The notes: generated from the sequence alone by a model not told the origin. A stretch of 64,000 nucleotides of DNA from Rhizobacter sp. (GCA_019635355.1 JAHBZQ010000001.1:1984001-2048000); one strand, 5' to 3'. Shown: positions 51,737 to 60,480, numbered from the stretch's first letter. Numbers and translations are program-made.

Positions 51737-52066
51737 ATGAACGTGACCCTCAAGCCCTTCAACTTCGAGCAGGCCGTGGCCCGCGCGGGTCTGGGCGTGG
51801 ACGGCCAGCCGCTGAACACACGCGGTGCCAAGTCCGTCACGGGTGGCGGCTTCCAGCAGCAGCTCACGCAAGCCCTGCGCTCGGTGAGCGACAGCCAGAA
51901 CCAGGCGAGCGAGATGCAGCGCCAGGTGCAGCTGGGCAACCCCACCGTCAGCCTCGAAGAGACGATGGTCGCGATGCAGAAGGCCCAGATCGGCTTCCAG
52001 GCCACCCTGCAGGTGCGCAACAAGCTGGTGCAGGCTTACTCCGAAATCATGAACATGCAGGTGTGA
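51737..52066 (+). CDS. fliE: Flagellar hook-basal body protein FliE
   Basis: 109 residues. The C-terminal helices carry the family sequence NPTVSLEETMVAMQKAQIGF then QATLQVRNKLVQAYSEIMNM. FliE connects the MS ring to the rod. It is the only plus-strand gene of the core cluster and is divergent from fliF, so it has its own promoter in 51588-51736. No sigma-54 or sigma-28 consensus was found there. Confidence 0.95.
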   Translation: MNVTLKPFNFEQAVARAGLGVDGQPLNTRGAKSVTGGGFQQQLTQALRSVSDSQNQASEMQRQVQLGNPTVSLEETMVAMQKAQIGFQATLQVRNKLVQAYSEIMNMQV

Positions 52067-52122
52067 GGTCCGCACCTCCGCCTCTGGCAGACTCCCGGCC
52101 GTCAACAACAGGGAGGAATCCA

Positions 52123-52671
52123 ATGATTCAGAAGATGGCGCTGTGCGCCTGCACGGTGGCTGCGGCGTGGGCGATGCCTGCACAAGCGGCAGAGGTGGGC
52201 CTCGGCGTGGCGGTCTACCAGAACTCGGGAACGGTCTTCGTTCCGATTGACGTCGGGCCAAGCCTGCGGATCGAACCCTACTTCACGAACGGCACCCAAC
52301 GCCGCAGCAACAGCACCACGGAATACAGCCGCAGCGTCTACACCACCCTGGGTGTCGGGGCCGTCGGCTTGTGGCCCGTGGCCGACAACACCCGGCTTCT
52401 CGCGGGTGGCCGACTCGGATACCACCGCATGCGAAGCCACTATGAGTACCCGGGTAGCACTCCGCAAGACACATCGGCTGCCGGACCGGTGCTTGCGCCG
52501 CTCATCGGCTTCGAATACTGGGTGAACAAGAAGCTCGCGGTCGGGGTCGAAGCGAGCTACTACTACGCTCGTGTGAAGGGGCATGCCGAAGACTTCCTCG
52601 CGCGCCGGGTCGACACGAAGCAGACGGATACCGGCACCTCGACGGCGGTCACGCTGCGTTTCTTCTTCTGA
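52123..52671 (+). CDS. Small outer-membrane beta-barrel protein
   Basis: 182 residues with a signal peptide (MIQKMALCACTVAAAWAMPA, cleavage after QAA). The rest is alternating beta strands: VGLGVAVYQNSGTVFVPIDV, VYTTLGVGAVGLWPV, LLAGGRLGYHRMR, VLAPLIGFEYWVNKKLAVGV and the final AVTLRFFF. The terminal Phe suits outer-membrane insertion. GGGAGG precedes the ATG. Its function is not recognised; it is not a known flagellar part although surrounded by such genes. Confidence 0.7.
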   Translation: MIQKMALCACTVAAAWAMPAQAAEVGLGVAVYQNSGTVFVPIDVGPSLRIEPYFTNGTQRRSNSTTEYSRSVYTTLGVGAVGLWPVADNTRLLAGGRLGYHRMRSHYEYPGSTPQDTSAAGPVLAPLIGFEYWVNKKLAVGVEASYYYARVKGHAEDFLARRVDTKQTDTGTSTAVTLRFFF

Positions 52672-52678
52672 CGAAGGG

Positions 52679-52711
52679 GTTTGCGCGAAGCCCTTGCGGC
52701 TTCGCGCAAAC
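52679..52711. terminator. Perfect hairpin after the outer-membrane protein gene
   Basis: GTTTGCGCGAAGCC-CTTGC-GGCTTCGCGCAAAC, a 14-pair perfect stem, seven bases after the stop. No T-run follows, so it may end transcription inefficiently or protect the 3' end. Confidence 0.55.
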
Positions 52712-52761
52712 AAGCGCTCGCTATCATCGACAGCTCCTGCAACGACCCCCTGGAGCCGACC

Positions 52762-53061
52762 ATGCAAGTCTCACTGCGCGCCCTCCTCGCGGCCGTCCTC
52801 ACGGCCTCCTTTGCCTGCGGCGCGGTCGCCCAAGGCTCCGAGCCCACCGTGATCCAGCGGGTGGAAGGGGCCGTCAAGCGGGGCGCGAGCGCCGCCGAGC
52901 GAGGCATCGAGAAGGGGGTGGGCGTTGCCGCCAGCGGGGTGAAGCGCGGCGCGAGCGCTGCCGAGTACGGCGCGCGCAAGGCGGGCAGCGCGGTCGAGCG
53001 CACCGCGGCGCGCATCGGCTTGCCAGCCTCGGGCGCCGCAAGCACCTCGGCGCCGAAGTAA
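52762..53061 (+). CDS. Small exported protein with KRGASAAE repeats
   Basis: 99 residues. The signal peptide (MQVSLRALLAAVLTASFACG) is cleaved after VAQ. The mature 75 residues contain the near-repeat VKRGASAAERG / VKRGASAAEYG within a basic amphipathic helix (about 36-85). It is rich in Ala, Gly, Lys and Arg. No family is recognised; a membrane- or DNA-associated helix is possible. Confidence 0.55.
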   Translation: MQVSLRALLAAVLTASFACGAVAQGSEPTVIQRVEGAVKRGASAAERGIEKGVGVAASGVKRGASAAEYGARKAGSAVERTAARIGLPASGAASTSAPK

Positions 53062-53138
53062 CGGCCTCACACTCGGTTTCAGCGGGGCGGCGCGATCGCC
53101 ACCACAATCCGGCGCGGATCGGTCTCCCGTCGCGCCTC

Positions 53139-53558
53139 ATGAAAACCCTCTTCGCCCCTGCCCTGCTCGCCTTCGCCGCCGCTGCTGCCCACGCAGGGCC
53201 GAGCGTGAAGACCCTGGCCCAGTTCGACCTCGGCTACGCCAAGTGCGAAGCGCGCTTTGCGCACATGAAGGGTCACGGCGACGAGGCCTACCTCGCGCTC
53301 TGGAAGATCAAGCCCGACGAGAAGCAGCGCGCCGAGCTGGCGAAACAGCGCAGCAGCGCGCGCTACCGCGATGAGCGCAGCAAGGCGATGAAGACGATGG
53401 CCAAGCCGAGCCCCGCGCTCGACGAGAAGCTGCGCCGCCAGTGCGACGCCACCTGGAGCGAGCTGCAGCGCGCCGACCGGCCGGTCAACATGGCGACCAG
53501 CAAACCCGCGGCGTCGGCGCCTGCGGCGAAGCCCGCCGCCTCCGCGACCAAGAAGTAG
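53139..53558 (+). CDS. Hypothetical exported protein with two conserved-looking Cys
   Basis: 139 residues. The signal peptide (MKTLFAPALLAFAAAAAHAG) is followed by a helical domain with Cys in YAKCEARF and RRQCDATW, which could pair. An Ala/Lys/Pro-rich tail (SKPAASAPAAKPAASATKK) ends it. No family is recognised. It converges on ycgR one base away. Confidence 0.6.
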   Translation: MKTLFAPALLAFAAAAAHAGPSVKTLAQFDLGYAKCEARFAHMKGHGDEAYLALWKIKPDEKQRAELAKQRSSARYRDERSKAMKTMAKPSPALDEKLRRQCDATWSELQRADRPVNMATSKPAASAPAAKPAASATKK

Positions 53559-53559
53559 C

Positions 53560-54315
53560 TCAGCCGCCGAGCGCGCGTGCGCGCCGCTGGGTCTGGTTGA
53601 TGTAGCGCTGCAGCGAGCGCAGGGTGTCGGCACTCGGGTCGACGATCTCGCAGCCCAGGCGCACACCCTTTGCCTCCTGGTTGAGCGAGGTCACGTGCTG
53701 CAGGCGCAGCGAGGTGGTGAGCCGGGTGTCGAGACCGAGCTCGATCTGCACGCCGTTGAGCACCACACCGGGTTGCAGCGGCGGCACGTCGTCGGGCAGG
53801 AAGAGCGCACAGCCGCCGATGCTCACGTCGAGCACCCGCAGGCTCAGGGCCATGTCAGGGATCATCGGGTGGCGCACCTTGGCCACCGGGGTGTTGCGCA
53901 GGATGGGGCGCACGCGGTAGCCAGCGCGCCGCTGGAAGCGGTAGAGCACCCGCGGCAGCGCGCAACTCAAGGCGCAGGTCTTGCCGCCGTGCACGAGCAG
54001 CAGCCCGCTCACGTCGAATTGGAGCTTGATGCTGTCGAGGTAGGCCACGGCCACCGCTTCCTCGGCTTCCACGAGCTGCTGCACCTGGCTGCTGTGCTCG
54101 TCGGCACTGAAGCTCAACATACCGCGGTCGGGGTCGACGGCCCAGAGGGTGGTGGTGTAGGCCGCGCCGTCGCTGCCGTTGAGGTTGACGAGCACGTTGC
54201 CGCCCTGCAGGCTCTTCAGCACCGAGAGGATCTCGGCGGGCGAATCGATGCGGAAGTCGGCCAGGCCGCCATGCGCGGCGGCCAGGGCGTCGAGCTGCAT
54301 GGGCAGGGAGTCCAC
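53560..54315 (-). CDS. ycgR: Flagellar brake protein YcgR (PilZ domain)
   Basis: 251 residues. The N-terminal YcgR domain spans about 20-125 (RIDSPAEILSVLKSLQGGNV). The C-terminal PilZ domain binds c-di-GMP through RRAGYRVR (arginine motif, about 128-135) and DVSIGG (about 163-168). Bound YcgR slows the motor through MotA/FliG. The start is GTG with GGAG 11 bases upstream; an internal ATG at 54300 is less likely. It ends the fliD-fliS-fliT-ycgR run. Confidence 0.92.
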   Translation of the reverse strand: MDSLPMQLDALAAAHGGLADFRIDSPAEILSVLKSLQGGNVLVNLNGSDGAAYTTTLWAVDPDRGMLSFSADEHSSQVQQLVEAEEAVAVAYLDSIKLQFDVSGLLLVHGGKTCALSCALPRVLYRFQRRAGYRVRPILRNTPVAKVRHPMIPDMALSLRVLDVSIGGCALFLPDDVPPLQPGVVLNGVQIELGLDTRLTTSLRLQHVTSLNQEAKGVRLGCEIVDPSADTLRSLQRYINQTQRRARALGG

Positions 54316-54332
54316 GGGCTCGTCGTCTCCGG

Positions 54333-54689
54333 TCAGTGAACCGACTTGGGCTTGCCGGCGAGGATGCCGTCGAGGTCCTCCAGCCAGGGCTCGGCCAGCT
54401 GGCGGATCTCGGCGTCGTTGATCAGGATGCGCTGCATGATGCGCGACTTGAGCTGCGCCTCTTCGGTGTCGAGCTGCTGCTTGGTGGCGGCATGCTTGAG
54501 CTGCGAGATGAGCAGCGCGCAGGCGCCTTCGAGCTTGACCACCGCATCCCAGTTGCCGGCGCGGGCGGCCAGCAGCATGTCGGCGCTGGCCTGTTCGATC
54601 GCTTCGTAATACTGGAGCAGTGCGGAGTTCATGGCGTCGGTCGGGTTGTGGCGGGCGATGGCGGCCGAGCGGAGGCTGCTGCGCTTCAT
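54333..54689 (-). CDS. fliT: Flagellar export chaperone FliT
   Basis: 118 residues, helical. MNSALLQYYEAIEQASADML and QLDTEEAQLKSRIMQRILIN fit the short FliT family, which chaperones FliD and can bind FlhDC. ATG 54689 overlaps the fliS stop as ATGA. A later in-frame ATG begins MNSALLQYY; translational coupling favours the first. Confidence 0.8.
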   Translation of the reverse strand: MKRSSLRSAAIARHNPTDAMNSALLQYYEAIEQASADMLLAARAGNWDAVVKLEGACALLISQLKHAATKQQLDTEEAQLKSRIMQRILINDAEIRQLAEPWLEDLDGILAGKPKSVH

Positions 54690-55102
54690 GCAGCGTCCTT
54701 CTGGGCGATCTCGTCCCAGGCGGCGGCGATGGGCTCGATGAGCTTCACGCACTCGGCGATCGCGCCCTCGTCGTTGTGCAGGTTGGCGTAGGTGAGGCGC
54801 AGGGTCACGTAGGCGTAGAGGTCGTGCAGGTCACGGGCGAGCTGGCCGCCCTCTTGCACGTTGAGGCCGGCCTTGAGGCCTTCGTCGATGATGCGCACCG
54901 CGCGGCCGATCTCCTCACCCTTGAGCACCACGTTGCCGTGGGCGATGGCGCCACGGGCGCGCGCCAGCGAATCGAGCAGGCCCTCGAAGAGCATCTGCAC
55001 CAGGCGGTGTGGCGAAGCGCCGTCGACGCCGGTGGTCACGTGGACTTGCTGGTAGGCGCCGAGCTGGCGCTTGCTGGGGGCGGAGAAGGCGGATGCAAAC
55101 AT
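54686..55102 (-). CDS. fliS: Flagellin chaperone FliS
   Basis: 138 residues from ATG 55102. YQQVHVTTGVDGASPHRLVQ then MLFEGLLDSLARARGAIA and LNVQEGGQLARDLHDLYAYV are classic FliS motifs. It binds the flagellin C terminus before export. It follows fliD after a 143-base gap that shows no clear gene or terminator. Confidence 0.94.
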   Translation of the reverse strand: MFASAFSAPSKRQLGAYQQVHVTTGVDGASPHRLVQMLFEGLLDSLARARGAIAHGNVVLKGEEIGRAVRIIDEGLKAGLNVQEGGQLARDLHDLYAYVTLRLTYANLHNDEGAIAECVKLIEPIAAAWDEIAQKDAA

Positions 55103-55245
55103 GATGTCTGGGCGTCTCTGGCGTTGAACTTGGTTGAACAACTGATGCCTAGTTATCGGTTCGACCCTGGGCCTGCTTGAGCCTTCTACCGCATCAGAAC
55201 TGGCCGGGTTTTCAGCGCTTGTCGCCCTGACCGGCCGCCTTCAGT

Positions 55246-56667
55246 TCAGGAACTCTTGTTCCAGGCCGCCACCTGGTTGGTGATGTAGCTGTTGAGCGCC
55301 GACATCTTGGCCATGTTGGTGTCGAGCGTGGTGTACTGCGCCCGCAACCGTGCCTCGGTGAGCGCCAGGCGGTCGGTGAGTTCGTCCTGCCGCTTCTGGT
55401 TGAGCTTGAGGCTGGTGTTCAGGCCCTCGGTCTTGCTGGTGAGAGAGCCGTCGAGGCCGAGCACCTTGTCGGCATAGATGCGCAGCCTGGTCGCGATGCC
55501 GTTGACATCGGGGTCGTTCTCGTTGACCTGCGGCGTGTAGGCCGAGAAGAGCTTCTTCACCTCGGCGGGGTTGGTGTTGAGCGCGGCGGTGAGCTTGGTG
55601 CTGTCGACCTTGAGCGTGCCGTCGGCCTGCAGGGTGATGCCGATCGCGTTGATCGTCTCGTAGACCGAACTCGCGGGCGATTCGCTCGTGAGCACGTTGC
55701 GCAGCTGGCGCTGCAGGCCGACCGCCGTGCTGTCGCCCTGCAGGGAGCCCGCCTTCTGCGTGGCTTCGTCGTACTTGGTCTGCGTGCGCAGCATCTTGGC
55801 CAGCGCGTTGTACGACTCGACGAAGGTGTCGACCGACTTCTTCAGCGCGTCGTTGTCCTGCGCGACCGTGATCTGCGCGGCGCCGGTGGTGGGCTGCAGC
55901 AGGTTGATGGTCAGGCCCTGCACCACGTCGGTCAGGGTGTTGGTGGGCGAGGTGACGTCCAGGCCGTTGATCTTGAGTTGGGCATCGGCCGCGGCCTGGG
56001 TCTGCGTCATCGCGTTGAGCGATGGGTCGAGGCCGGGCTCGAAGGCGAAGGCCGCCGCACCGCCATCGCCGCTCGTGCGGAATACGCTGCTGCTGCCCGG
56101 GTTGGTGGAGCTGATGATGATGCGCGCGCCGGTCGCGTCGTTGACGATGATGGCCGAGACGCCGGCACCGGCCGCGTTGATCTTGTTGCGCACCGTGGTC
56201 AGGGTGTCGGTGGCGCTGATGTCGATGTTGATGGCGTCGAGGTTGGGTTGCGGCGCAAAGCCGGCCTGGCCGAAGCTGCCGATCTCCACGCGCAGCGTGC
56301 CGGGGCCGACCAGGGCGTCGGCGGAGTCGTAGGCGCCGGTCACGGCCGACTGCGGGGCCGCGAGCGTTGTCACTTCGATGGCGTAGTTGCCGACCGGGGC
56401 TCCTTCGGAGGTGCTGACGCGCACGCCGGTGTCCGACGAGCTGGCGGTGGTGGCGCCCCAGGTGGTGGCGCGGCTGAGGGCGTTGGAGGAGTCGCGGAAC
56501 GTGGAAAGCGCAGACTGAAGCTGGCCGTAGGCCGAGATCTTCGTCTGGATGGTCGAAGCCTGAGTTTTGAGTTGCGTGACGGGACGCTGCTCGATCGACA
56601 TCAACTTGGTGACGATCGACTCGACATCCAGTCCGCTGCCGATACCGGCCGAACTGACGCTAGCCAT
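55246..56667 (-). CDS. fliD: Filament cap protein FliD
   Basis: 473 residues. The N terminus MASVSSAGIGSGLDVESIVT and C terminus with helical DKLALTEARLRAQYTTLDTN, then MSALNSYITNQVAAWN, are FliD hallmarks; the middle is the beta-rich cap domain. Flagellin folds beneath the FliD cap. A strong GTAGGAGG ribosome site precedes the ATG. Confidence 0.95.
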   Translation of the reverse strand: MASVSSAGIGSGLDVESIVTKLMSIEQRPVTQLKTQASTIQTKISAYGQLQSALSTFRDSSNALSRATTWGATTASSSDTGVRVSTSEGAPVGNYAIEVTTLAAPQSAVTGAYDSADALVGPGTLRVEIGSFGQAGFAPQPNLDAINIDISATDTLTTVRNKINAAGAGVSAIIVNDATGARIIISSTNPGSSSVFRTSGDGGAAAFAFEPGLDPSLNAMTQTQAAADAQLKINGLDVTSPTNTLTDVVQGLTINLLQPTTGAAQITVAQDNDALKKSVDTFVESYNALAKMLRTQTKYDEATQKAGSLQGDSTAVGLQRQLRNVLTSESPASSVYETINAIGITLQADGTLKVDSTKLTAALNTNPAEVKKLFSAYTPQVNENDPDVNGIATRLRIYADKVLGLDGSLTSKTEGLNTSLKLNQKRQDELTDRLALTEARLRAQYTTLDTNMAKMSALNSYITNQVAAWNKSS

Positions 56668-56771
56668 TTCACACCTCCTACAAACCGGTCCTGAAGATTG
56701 GCCTCATGAGCCGTAAAAGTCAGGACCCACAAACGCAAATACGGAATATCCAAGCTTCCTCGGATATCCCG

Positions 56772-56798
56772 TCTTCGGCGAGAACTTCCGGAACTTGA
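56772..56798 (-). promoter_or_regulatory. Candidate sigma-28 promoter of fliD
   Basis: On the minus strand TCAAGTTC, 11 bases, GCCGAAGA. The -35 resembles that of the distal flagellin promoter; the -10 matches GCCGATAA at six of eight. It lies about 105 bases before the fliD start. Confidence 0.45.
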
Positions 56799-56818
56799 GC
56801 CCGGAAGTGCATTTTTTT
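56784..56818 (+). terminator. Hairpin with T-run beside the proximal flagellin stop
   Basis: ACTTCCGG / CCGGAAGT with a nine-base loop, then GCA and seven T on the plus strand. It lies just past the minus-strand flagellin stop, but the T-run points against that gene, so it would stop plus-strand transcripts. The stem may still end flagellin messages. Confidence 0.4.
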
Positions 56819-57650
56819 ACCGTTGCAGCAGCGTGAGAACTTGCTGGGGCAGCTGGTTGGCCTGGGCCACCATCGCGTTGCCGGCCTGCTGGAGGATCTG
56901 CGCACGGGAGAGCGCAGCGGTTTCAGCGGCGAAGTCGGCGTCCATGATCCGGCCGCGGGCGGCGGCGAGGTTCTCGGCGAAGACGGTGAGGCTCGCGATC
57001 ACGGAGTCGAAACGGTTCTGCGCCGCACCGAAGGTGGCGCGGGCCGTGGTGGTGTCCATGATGCCGGTGTCGAGGGCGGTGATCGCCGCCAGGGCGCCGG
57101 TGTTGTCGGTGCCCGAGATGTTCAGGGCGCCGATCGCGGCCACGGTGGCGGTCAGGTCGACGGTGTTGATGGCCAGGGTGTCGGTGGCGTCGGTGCCGGC
57201 GCCCACCTGGAAGTTGAAGGTGGTGCTGGTGCCGTCGAAGAGCACGGTGCCGTTGAAGCGAGTGCCCGAGACGATGCGCGCCACTTCGTCGTTCAGCTGC
57301 TGGAACTCGGCCTGCAGGTTGTCGCGGTCTTGCGAGTTGTTGGTGCCGTTGGCCGACTGCACGGACAGCTCACGCATGCGCTGCATGGCGTCGCCGATCT
57401 TGCCGAGCGCGCCTTCAGCGGTCTGCGCGAGCGAGATGCCGTCGTTGGCATTGCGTGCGGCGACGTTCATGCCGCGCACTTGGGCGTTCATGCGTTCAGC
57501 GATGGCGAGGCCGGCGGCGTCGTCCTTGGCGCTGTTGACGCGCAAGCCGGACGACAGGCGCTGCATGGCGATCGACAAGGAGCCCTGAGACATGCTCAGG
57601 TTCCGCTGCGCATTCAGCGAGTTCAGATTCGTGTTGATGGTCTGGGGCAT
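56817..57650 (-). CDS. fliC: Flagellin, proximal copy
   Basis: 277 residues: only the conserved D0/D1 ends and a short central part. The N terminus contains LNSLNAQRNLSMSQGSLSIA then MQRLSSGLRVNSAKDDAAGL. The C terminus reads RGRIMDADFAAETAALSRAQ then ILQQAGNAMVAQANQLPQQV. It lacks the large D2/D3 surface domains of enteric flagellins. GGAG precedes the ATG. No sigma-28 site was recognised in its 206-base upstream gap, so it may depend on read-through from the distal copy. Confidence 0.95.
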   Translation of the reverse strand: MPQTINTNLNSLNAQRNLSMSQGSLSIAMQRLSSGLRVNSAKDDAAGLAIAERMNAQVRGMNVAARNANDGISLAQTAEGALGKIGDAMQRMRELSVQSANGTNNSQDRDNLQAEFQQLNDEVARIVSGTRFNGTVLFDGTSTTFNFQVGAGTDATDTLAINTVDLTATVAAIGALNISGTDNTGALAAITALDTGIMDTTTARATFGAAQNRFDSVIASLTVFAENLAAARGRIMDADFAAETAALSRAQILQQAGNAMVAQANQLPQQVLTLLQR

Positions 57651-57776
57651 GTTGCACTCCTAACGGTCGGTGGTACCAGGCCACCTTCGAGGACCTGTGG
57701 AATGCATTGTTTGACGGGCCGGCCGGGACCATATGGCCGAATAGAAGGCGGAAAACCGGCCGTTTCTCAAAAGGAC

Positions 57777-57809
57777 ACGCCCCACCCCGCCGAAGCGGAG
57801 ATGGGGCGT
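57777..57809 (-). terminator. Intrinsic terminator of the distal flagellin gene
   Basis: ACGCCCCA / TGGGGCGT arms enclose a 17-base partly paired loop. On the minus strand a TCCTTTTG tract follows. It lies 48 bases past the flagellin stop. Confidence 0.6.
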
Positions 57810-57856
57810 TGCTGCGGGCCAGCGTTGCCGCCCCGGCTTCGCGCATCAAGACCTGC

Positions 57857-58687
57857 TTAGCGGAGCAGGGACAGGACTTGCTGCGGCAGCTGGTTGGCCT
57901 GCGAGATCATCGCGGTGCCGGCCTGCTGCAGGATCTGGGCACGCGACAGGTTCATCGTTTCGGCCGCGAAGTCGGCGTCCATGATGCGGCCACGGGCTGC
58001 AGAGAGGTTCTCGGCAGACGTCTGCAGGTTGGCGATCACCGAGTCGAAGCGGTTCTGGATGGCACCCATGTTGGCGCGGCCGGTCGTCACGTCGATGATG
58101 GCCGTGTCCAGCGCGTCGAGCGCGGCGGTGGCACCCGTGGCGTCGGCACCGGAGATGTCCAGCGCGGTGACCGCGGTGACGGTGGCGCTCAGGTCCACGG
58201 CGTCCACGTCGATGGTGTCCGTCGTGTCGGTGCCGGCACCCACCTGGAAGGTGAAGGTGGCAACCGAGCCGTCGAGCAGCGCGGTGTCGTTGAACTTGGC
58301 GCCGCTCACGATACGGTCGACTTCGGAGTTGAGCTGCGCGAATTCGGCCTGCAGGTTGTCGCGGTCGTCGGCGTTGTTGGTGCCGTTGGCCGACTGCACA
58401 GCCAGTTCACGCATACGCTGCAGAGCGTCGCCGACCTTGGCGAGCGCGCCTTCAGCGGTTTGCGCAAACGAGATGCCGTCGTTGGCGTTGCGCATGGCGA
58501 CGTTCATGCCGCGCACTTGCGAGTTCATGCGCTCGGCGATGGCGAGGCCGGCGGCGTCGTCCTTGGCGCTGTTCACACGCAGGCCAGAAGACAGGCGCTG
58601 CATGGACGTGGCCAGCGTGCTTTGCGTGGCGGCGGTGTTGCGCTGAGCGTTCAGCGAGAAGATGTTGGTGCTGATGGTCATTGCCAT
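57857..58687 (-). CDS. fliC: Flagellin, distal copy
   Basis: 276 residues from ATG 58687, which has GGAG eight bases upstream; ATG 58681 is two codons further in. It has the same compact layout as the proximal copy: IFSLNAQRNTAATQSTLATS, LRVNSAKDDAAGLAIAERMN at the N end, and MNLSRAQILQQAGTAMISQA then NQLPQQVLSLLR at the C end. The two copies are clearly paralogues and differ mainly in the centre. This one has a clear sigma-28 promoter and a long leader. Confidence 0.95.
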   Translation of the reverse strand: MAMTISTNIFSLNAQRNTAATQSTLATSMQRLSSGLRVNSAKDDAAGLAIAERMNSQVRGMNVAMRNANDGISFAQTAEGALAKVGDALQRMRELAVQSANGTNNADDRDNLQAEFAQLNSEVDRIVSGAKFNDTALLDGSVATFTFQVGAGTDTTDTIDVDAVDLSATVTAVTALDISGADATGATAALDALDTAIIDVTTGRANMGAIQNRFDSVIANLQTSAENLSAARGRIMDADFAAETMNLSRAQILQQAGTAMISQANQLPQQVLSLLR

Positions 58688-58935
58688 TTGAAAATCTCCA
58701 ATAACGGTTGAAGTGACTTCCGGCAAGCGCCGGCATTGCCTCCGCAGTTGCTCGGCCTCAATCTGTTATGGCCTTGCTTCCGCTTCGAACTGGCAGGGGC
58801 TACAAACCTCTGCCTGCTGCGCCCGGCGTGCGTCATCCTCAGATCCCGCGAAGAGCTTCTTAAGGTTGCTCGACTCGAAACACTTGGCCGCTTACTCCGG
58901 ACCCCGGTTCTGGTTTCCCGTCCCCGTTGGTTTGC

Positions 58936-58963
58936 TTATCGGCCCGCCTTTTTCCGAACTTTA
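58936..58963 (-). promoter_or_regulatory. Sigma-28 (FliA) promoter of the distal flagellin
   Basis: Reading the minus strand: TAAAGTTC, 12 bases, GCCGATAA. The -10 is a perfect consensus match and the -35 matches seven of eight. The start site would lie about 240 bases before the flagellin ATG. That leader contains a small hairpin (CCGGC / GCCGG, 58720-58733). Confidence 0.88.
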
Positions 58964-59369
58964 GAAATTTGTCAAGCCGAATGAAGGTGGCGTTTCAGTC
59001 GTTGTTCACGGCACCGAAGGCCACTGAATGTTTTCGGCAGGCGGCGGCCGCTCTTGAGGGTGGAGCAACCCGAGTCTCATGAGCGCGTGCGCTCGGCCAC
59101 GAACGGCTGACAAGAAGGCCGCCATGTCAGCCGCCTACACCCCGCATCAGTGGTAACCAGCACCCGCCCGTGTGCACTGCGTCACAGAGGGCGTGCATGT
59201 GGTTACGTTTGTAGGAAGTTGCCTGACAAGCCCCACAGAAGAAGCTGGACTCAAGCCACAGAACCGGCCTGATGTTGGCCCCCAATTCCGATCTTTACAG
59301 TCCATCCCACGTTGAGACGTATCGCAACGCAAGCAGACAACCAACCAGACAGACCCAAGGAACAACAGC
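58964..59369. other. Upstream region of flhD
   Basis: About 400 bases between the distal flagellin promoter and flhD, on divergent sides. It must contain the flhDC promoter and its control sites. No clear -35/-10 pair or known operator was identified, and there is no credible gene. Confidence 0.5.
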
Positions 59370-59693
59370 ATGAACGCCGACCAAATCCTGACCGAAATCC
59401 GCGAAGCCAACCTGTCGTACCTGATGCTGGCCCAGAGCCTCATCCGCTCGGACCGCGAACAAGCCCTCTTCCGCCTGGGCATCAGCGAAGAGAGCGCTTC
59501 GATGATTGCGCTTCTGACCCCGGCTCAGATGATGAAGGTCGCGTCTGGCAACACGCTGCTGTGCCGCTTCCGCATGGACGACGACATGGTCTGGGGCCTG
59601 CTCACCAACCACGGCAAGGCCGCGTCGAACGACACCACCAGCCGCCTGCATGCGTCCATCCTGATGGCCGGCCGCCACCAAGAAGCGGCCTGA
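59370..59693 (+). CDS. flhD: Flagellar master regulator subunit FlhD
   Basis: 107 residues. ILTEIREANLSYLMLAQSLI and QALFRLGISEESASMIALLT are family sequences, and Cys65 (NTLLCRF) is at the position that cross-links the E. coli dimer. FlhD4C2 activates class II flagellar promoters. AAGGAA lies upstream of the ATG. flhC follows after 38 bases. Confidence 0.95.
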   Translation: MNADQILTEIREANLSYLMLAQSLIRSDREQALFRLGISEESASMIALLTPAQMMKVASGNTLLCRFRMDDDMVWGLLTNHGKAASNDTTSRLHASILMAGRHQEAA

Positions 59694-59731
59694 GCTGAAC
59701 ACCTACCAATAAGACACCAGGAGAAGATTCC

Positions 59732-60268
59732 ATGCGCACCAAGAGCATCCTCACCGAAGCCAAGCAGATCGAACGGGCCGTGACCCTCATCAACCTGGGC
59801 GCCCGCCTGCAAGTGCTGGAATCCGAAACCGACCTGTCTTACGAACGTCTGCTGCGTCTCTATAAAGAAGTGTCTGGCAAGTCGCCGAGCAAGGGCCAGC
59901 TGCCCTTCTCGACCGACTGGTTCATGACCTGGCAGCCCAACATCCACGCGTCGCTCTTCATGAACATCCACGAGTACCTGAACAAGGTCGCCGAGATGGA
60001 CGAGATCGACACCGTGATCAAGGCCTACCAGCTGTACCTGGAACAGACCCAGGCCCAGAACCTCGAAGCCCTGTTGTCCGTCACCCGCGCCTGGCGCCTG
60101 GTGAAGTTCGTCGACAACGGCATGCTGACCCTCACCAAGTGCAACAAGTGCGGTGGCCATTTCGTGACCCACCCGCACGAGATCAGCAAGCACTACACCT
60201 GTGGCCTGTGCAACCCCCCGGCGCGCGCCGGCAAGGGCAAGGCCTCGGGTGGCATCCAGATGCACTGA
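59732..60268 (+). CDS. flhC: Flagellar master regulator subunit FlhC
   Basis: 178 residues. The zinc site is formed by C137, C140, C157 and C160 (CNKC and CGLC), at the same positions as in E. coli FlhC. GQLPFSTDWFMTWQPNIHAS and LLSVTRAWRLVKFVDNGML are conserved. A basic tail follows the zinc site. The message ends at a strong terminator (60378). Confidence 0.95.
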   Translation: MRTKSILTEAKQIERAVTLINLGARLQVLESETDLSYERLLRLYKEVSGKSPSKGQLPFSTDWFMTWQPNIHASLFMNIHEYLNKVAEMDEIDTVIKAYQLYLEQTQAQNLEALLSVTRAWRLVKFVDNGMLTLTKCNKCGGHFVTHPHEISKHYTCGLCNPPARAGKGKASGGIQMH

Positions 60269-60377
60269 GTGCACCTGGCACCGCGAAAGCCCTCAAGTCT
60301 TCCCGGTACGAACCGATAAGCCTCTCGTACCCAAGTTTTTGCTTTGTCTCCTCCTGGCACCTAGAAAGTGCTTTCCG

Positions 60378-60404
60378 ACGGACCTCTCGAGGTCCGTTTT
60401 TTTT
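60378..60404 (+). terminator. Intrinsic terminator of flhDC
   Basis: ACGGACCT-CTCG-AGGTCCGT followed by a run of eight T. A textbook rho-independent terminator, 110 bases after the flhC stop. Confidence 0.93.
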
Positions 60405-60480
60405 GGGCGGCCGGGCGGTTTGGGCCGCAAAAGCCGGCCTGTTGAGGCGATCAATTGCCACTTTGACTGCACACACTCAC

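Noticed and set aside
57651..57856. Sigma-28 promoter for the proximal flagellin
   Set aside because: No GCCGATAA-like box with a TAAA-like partner could be found in the gap.
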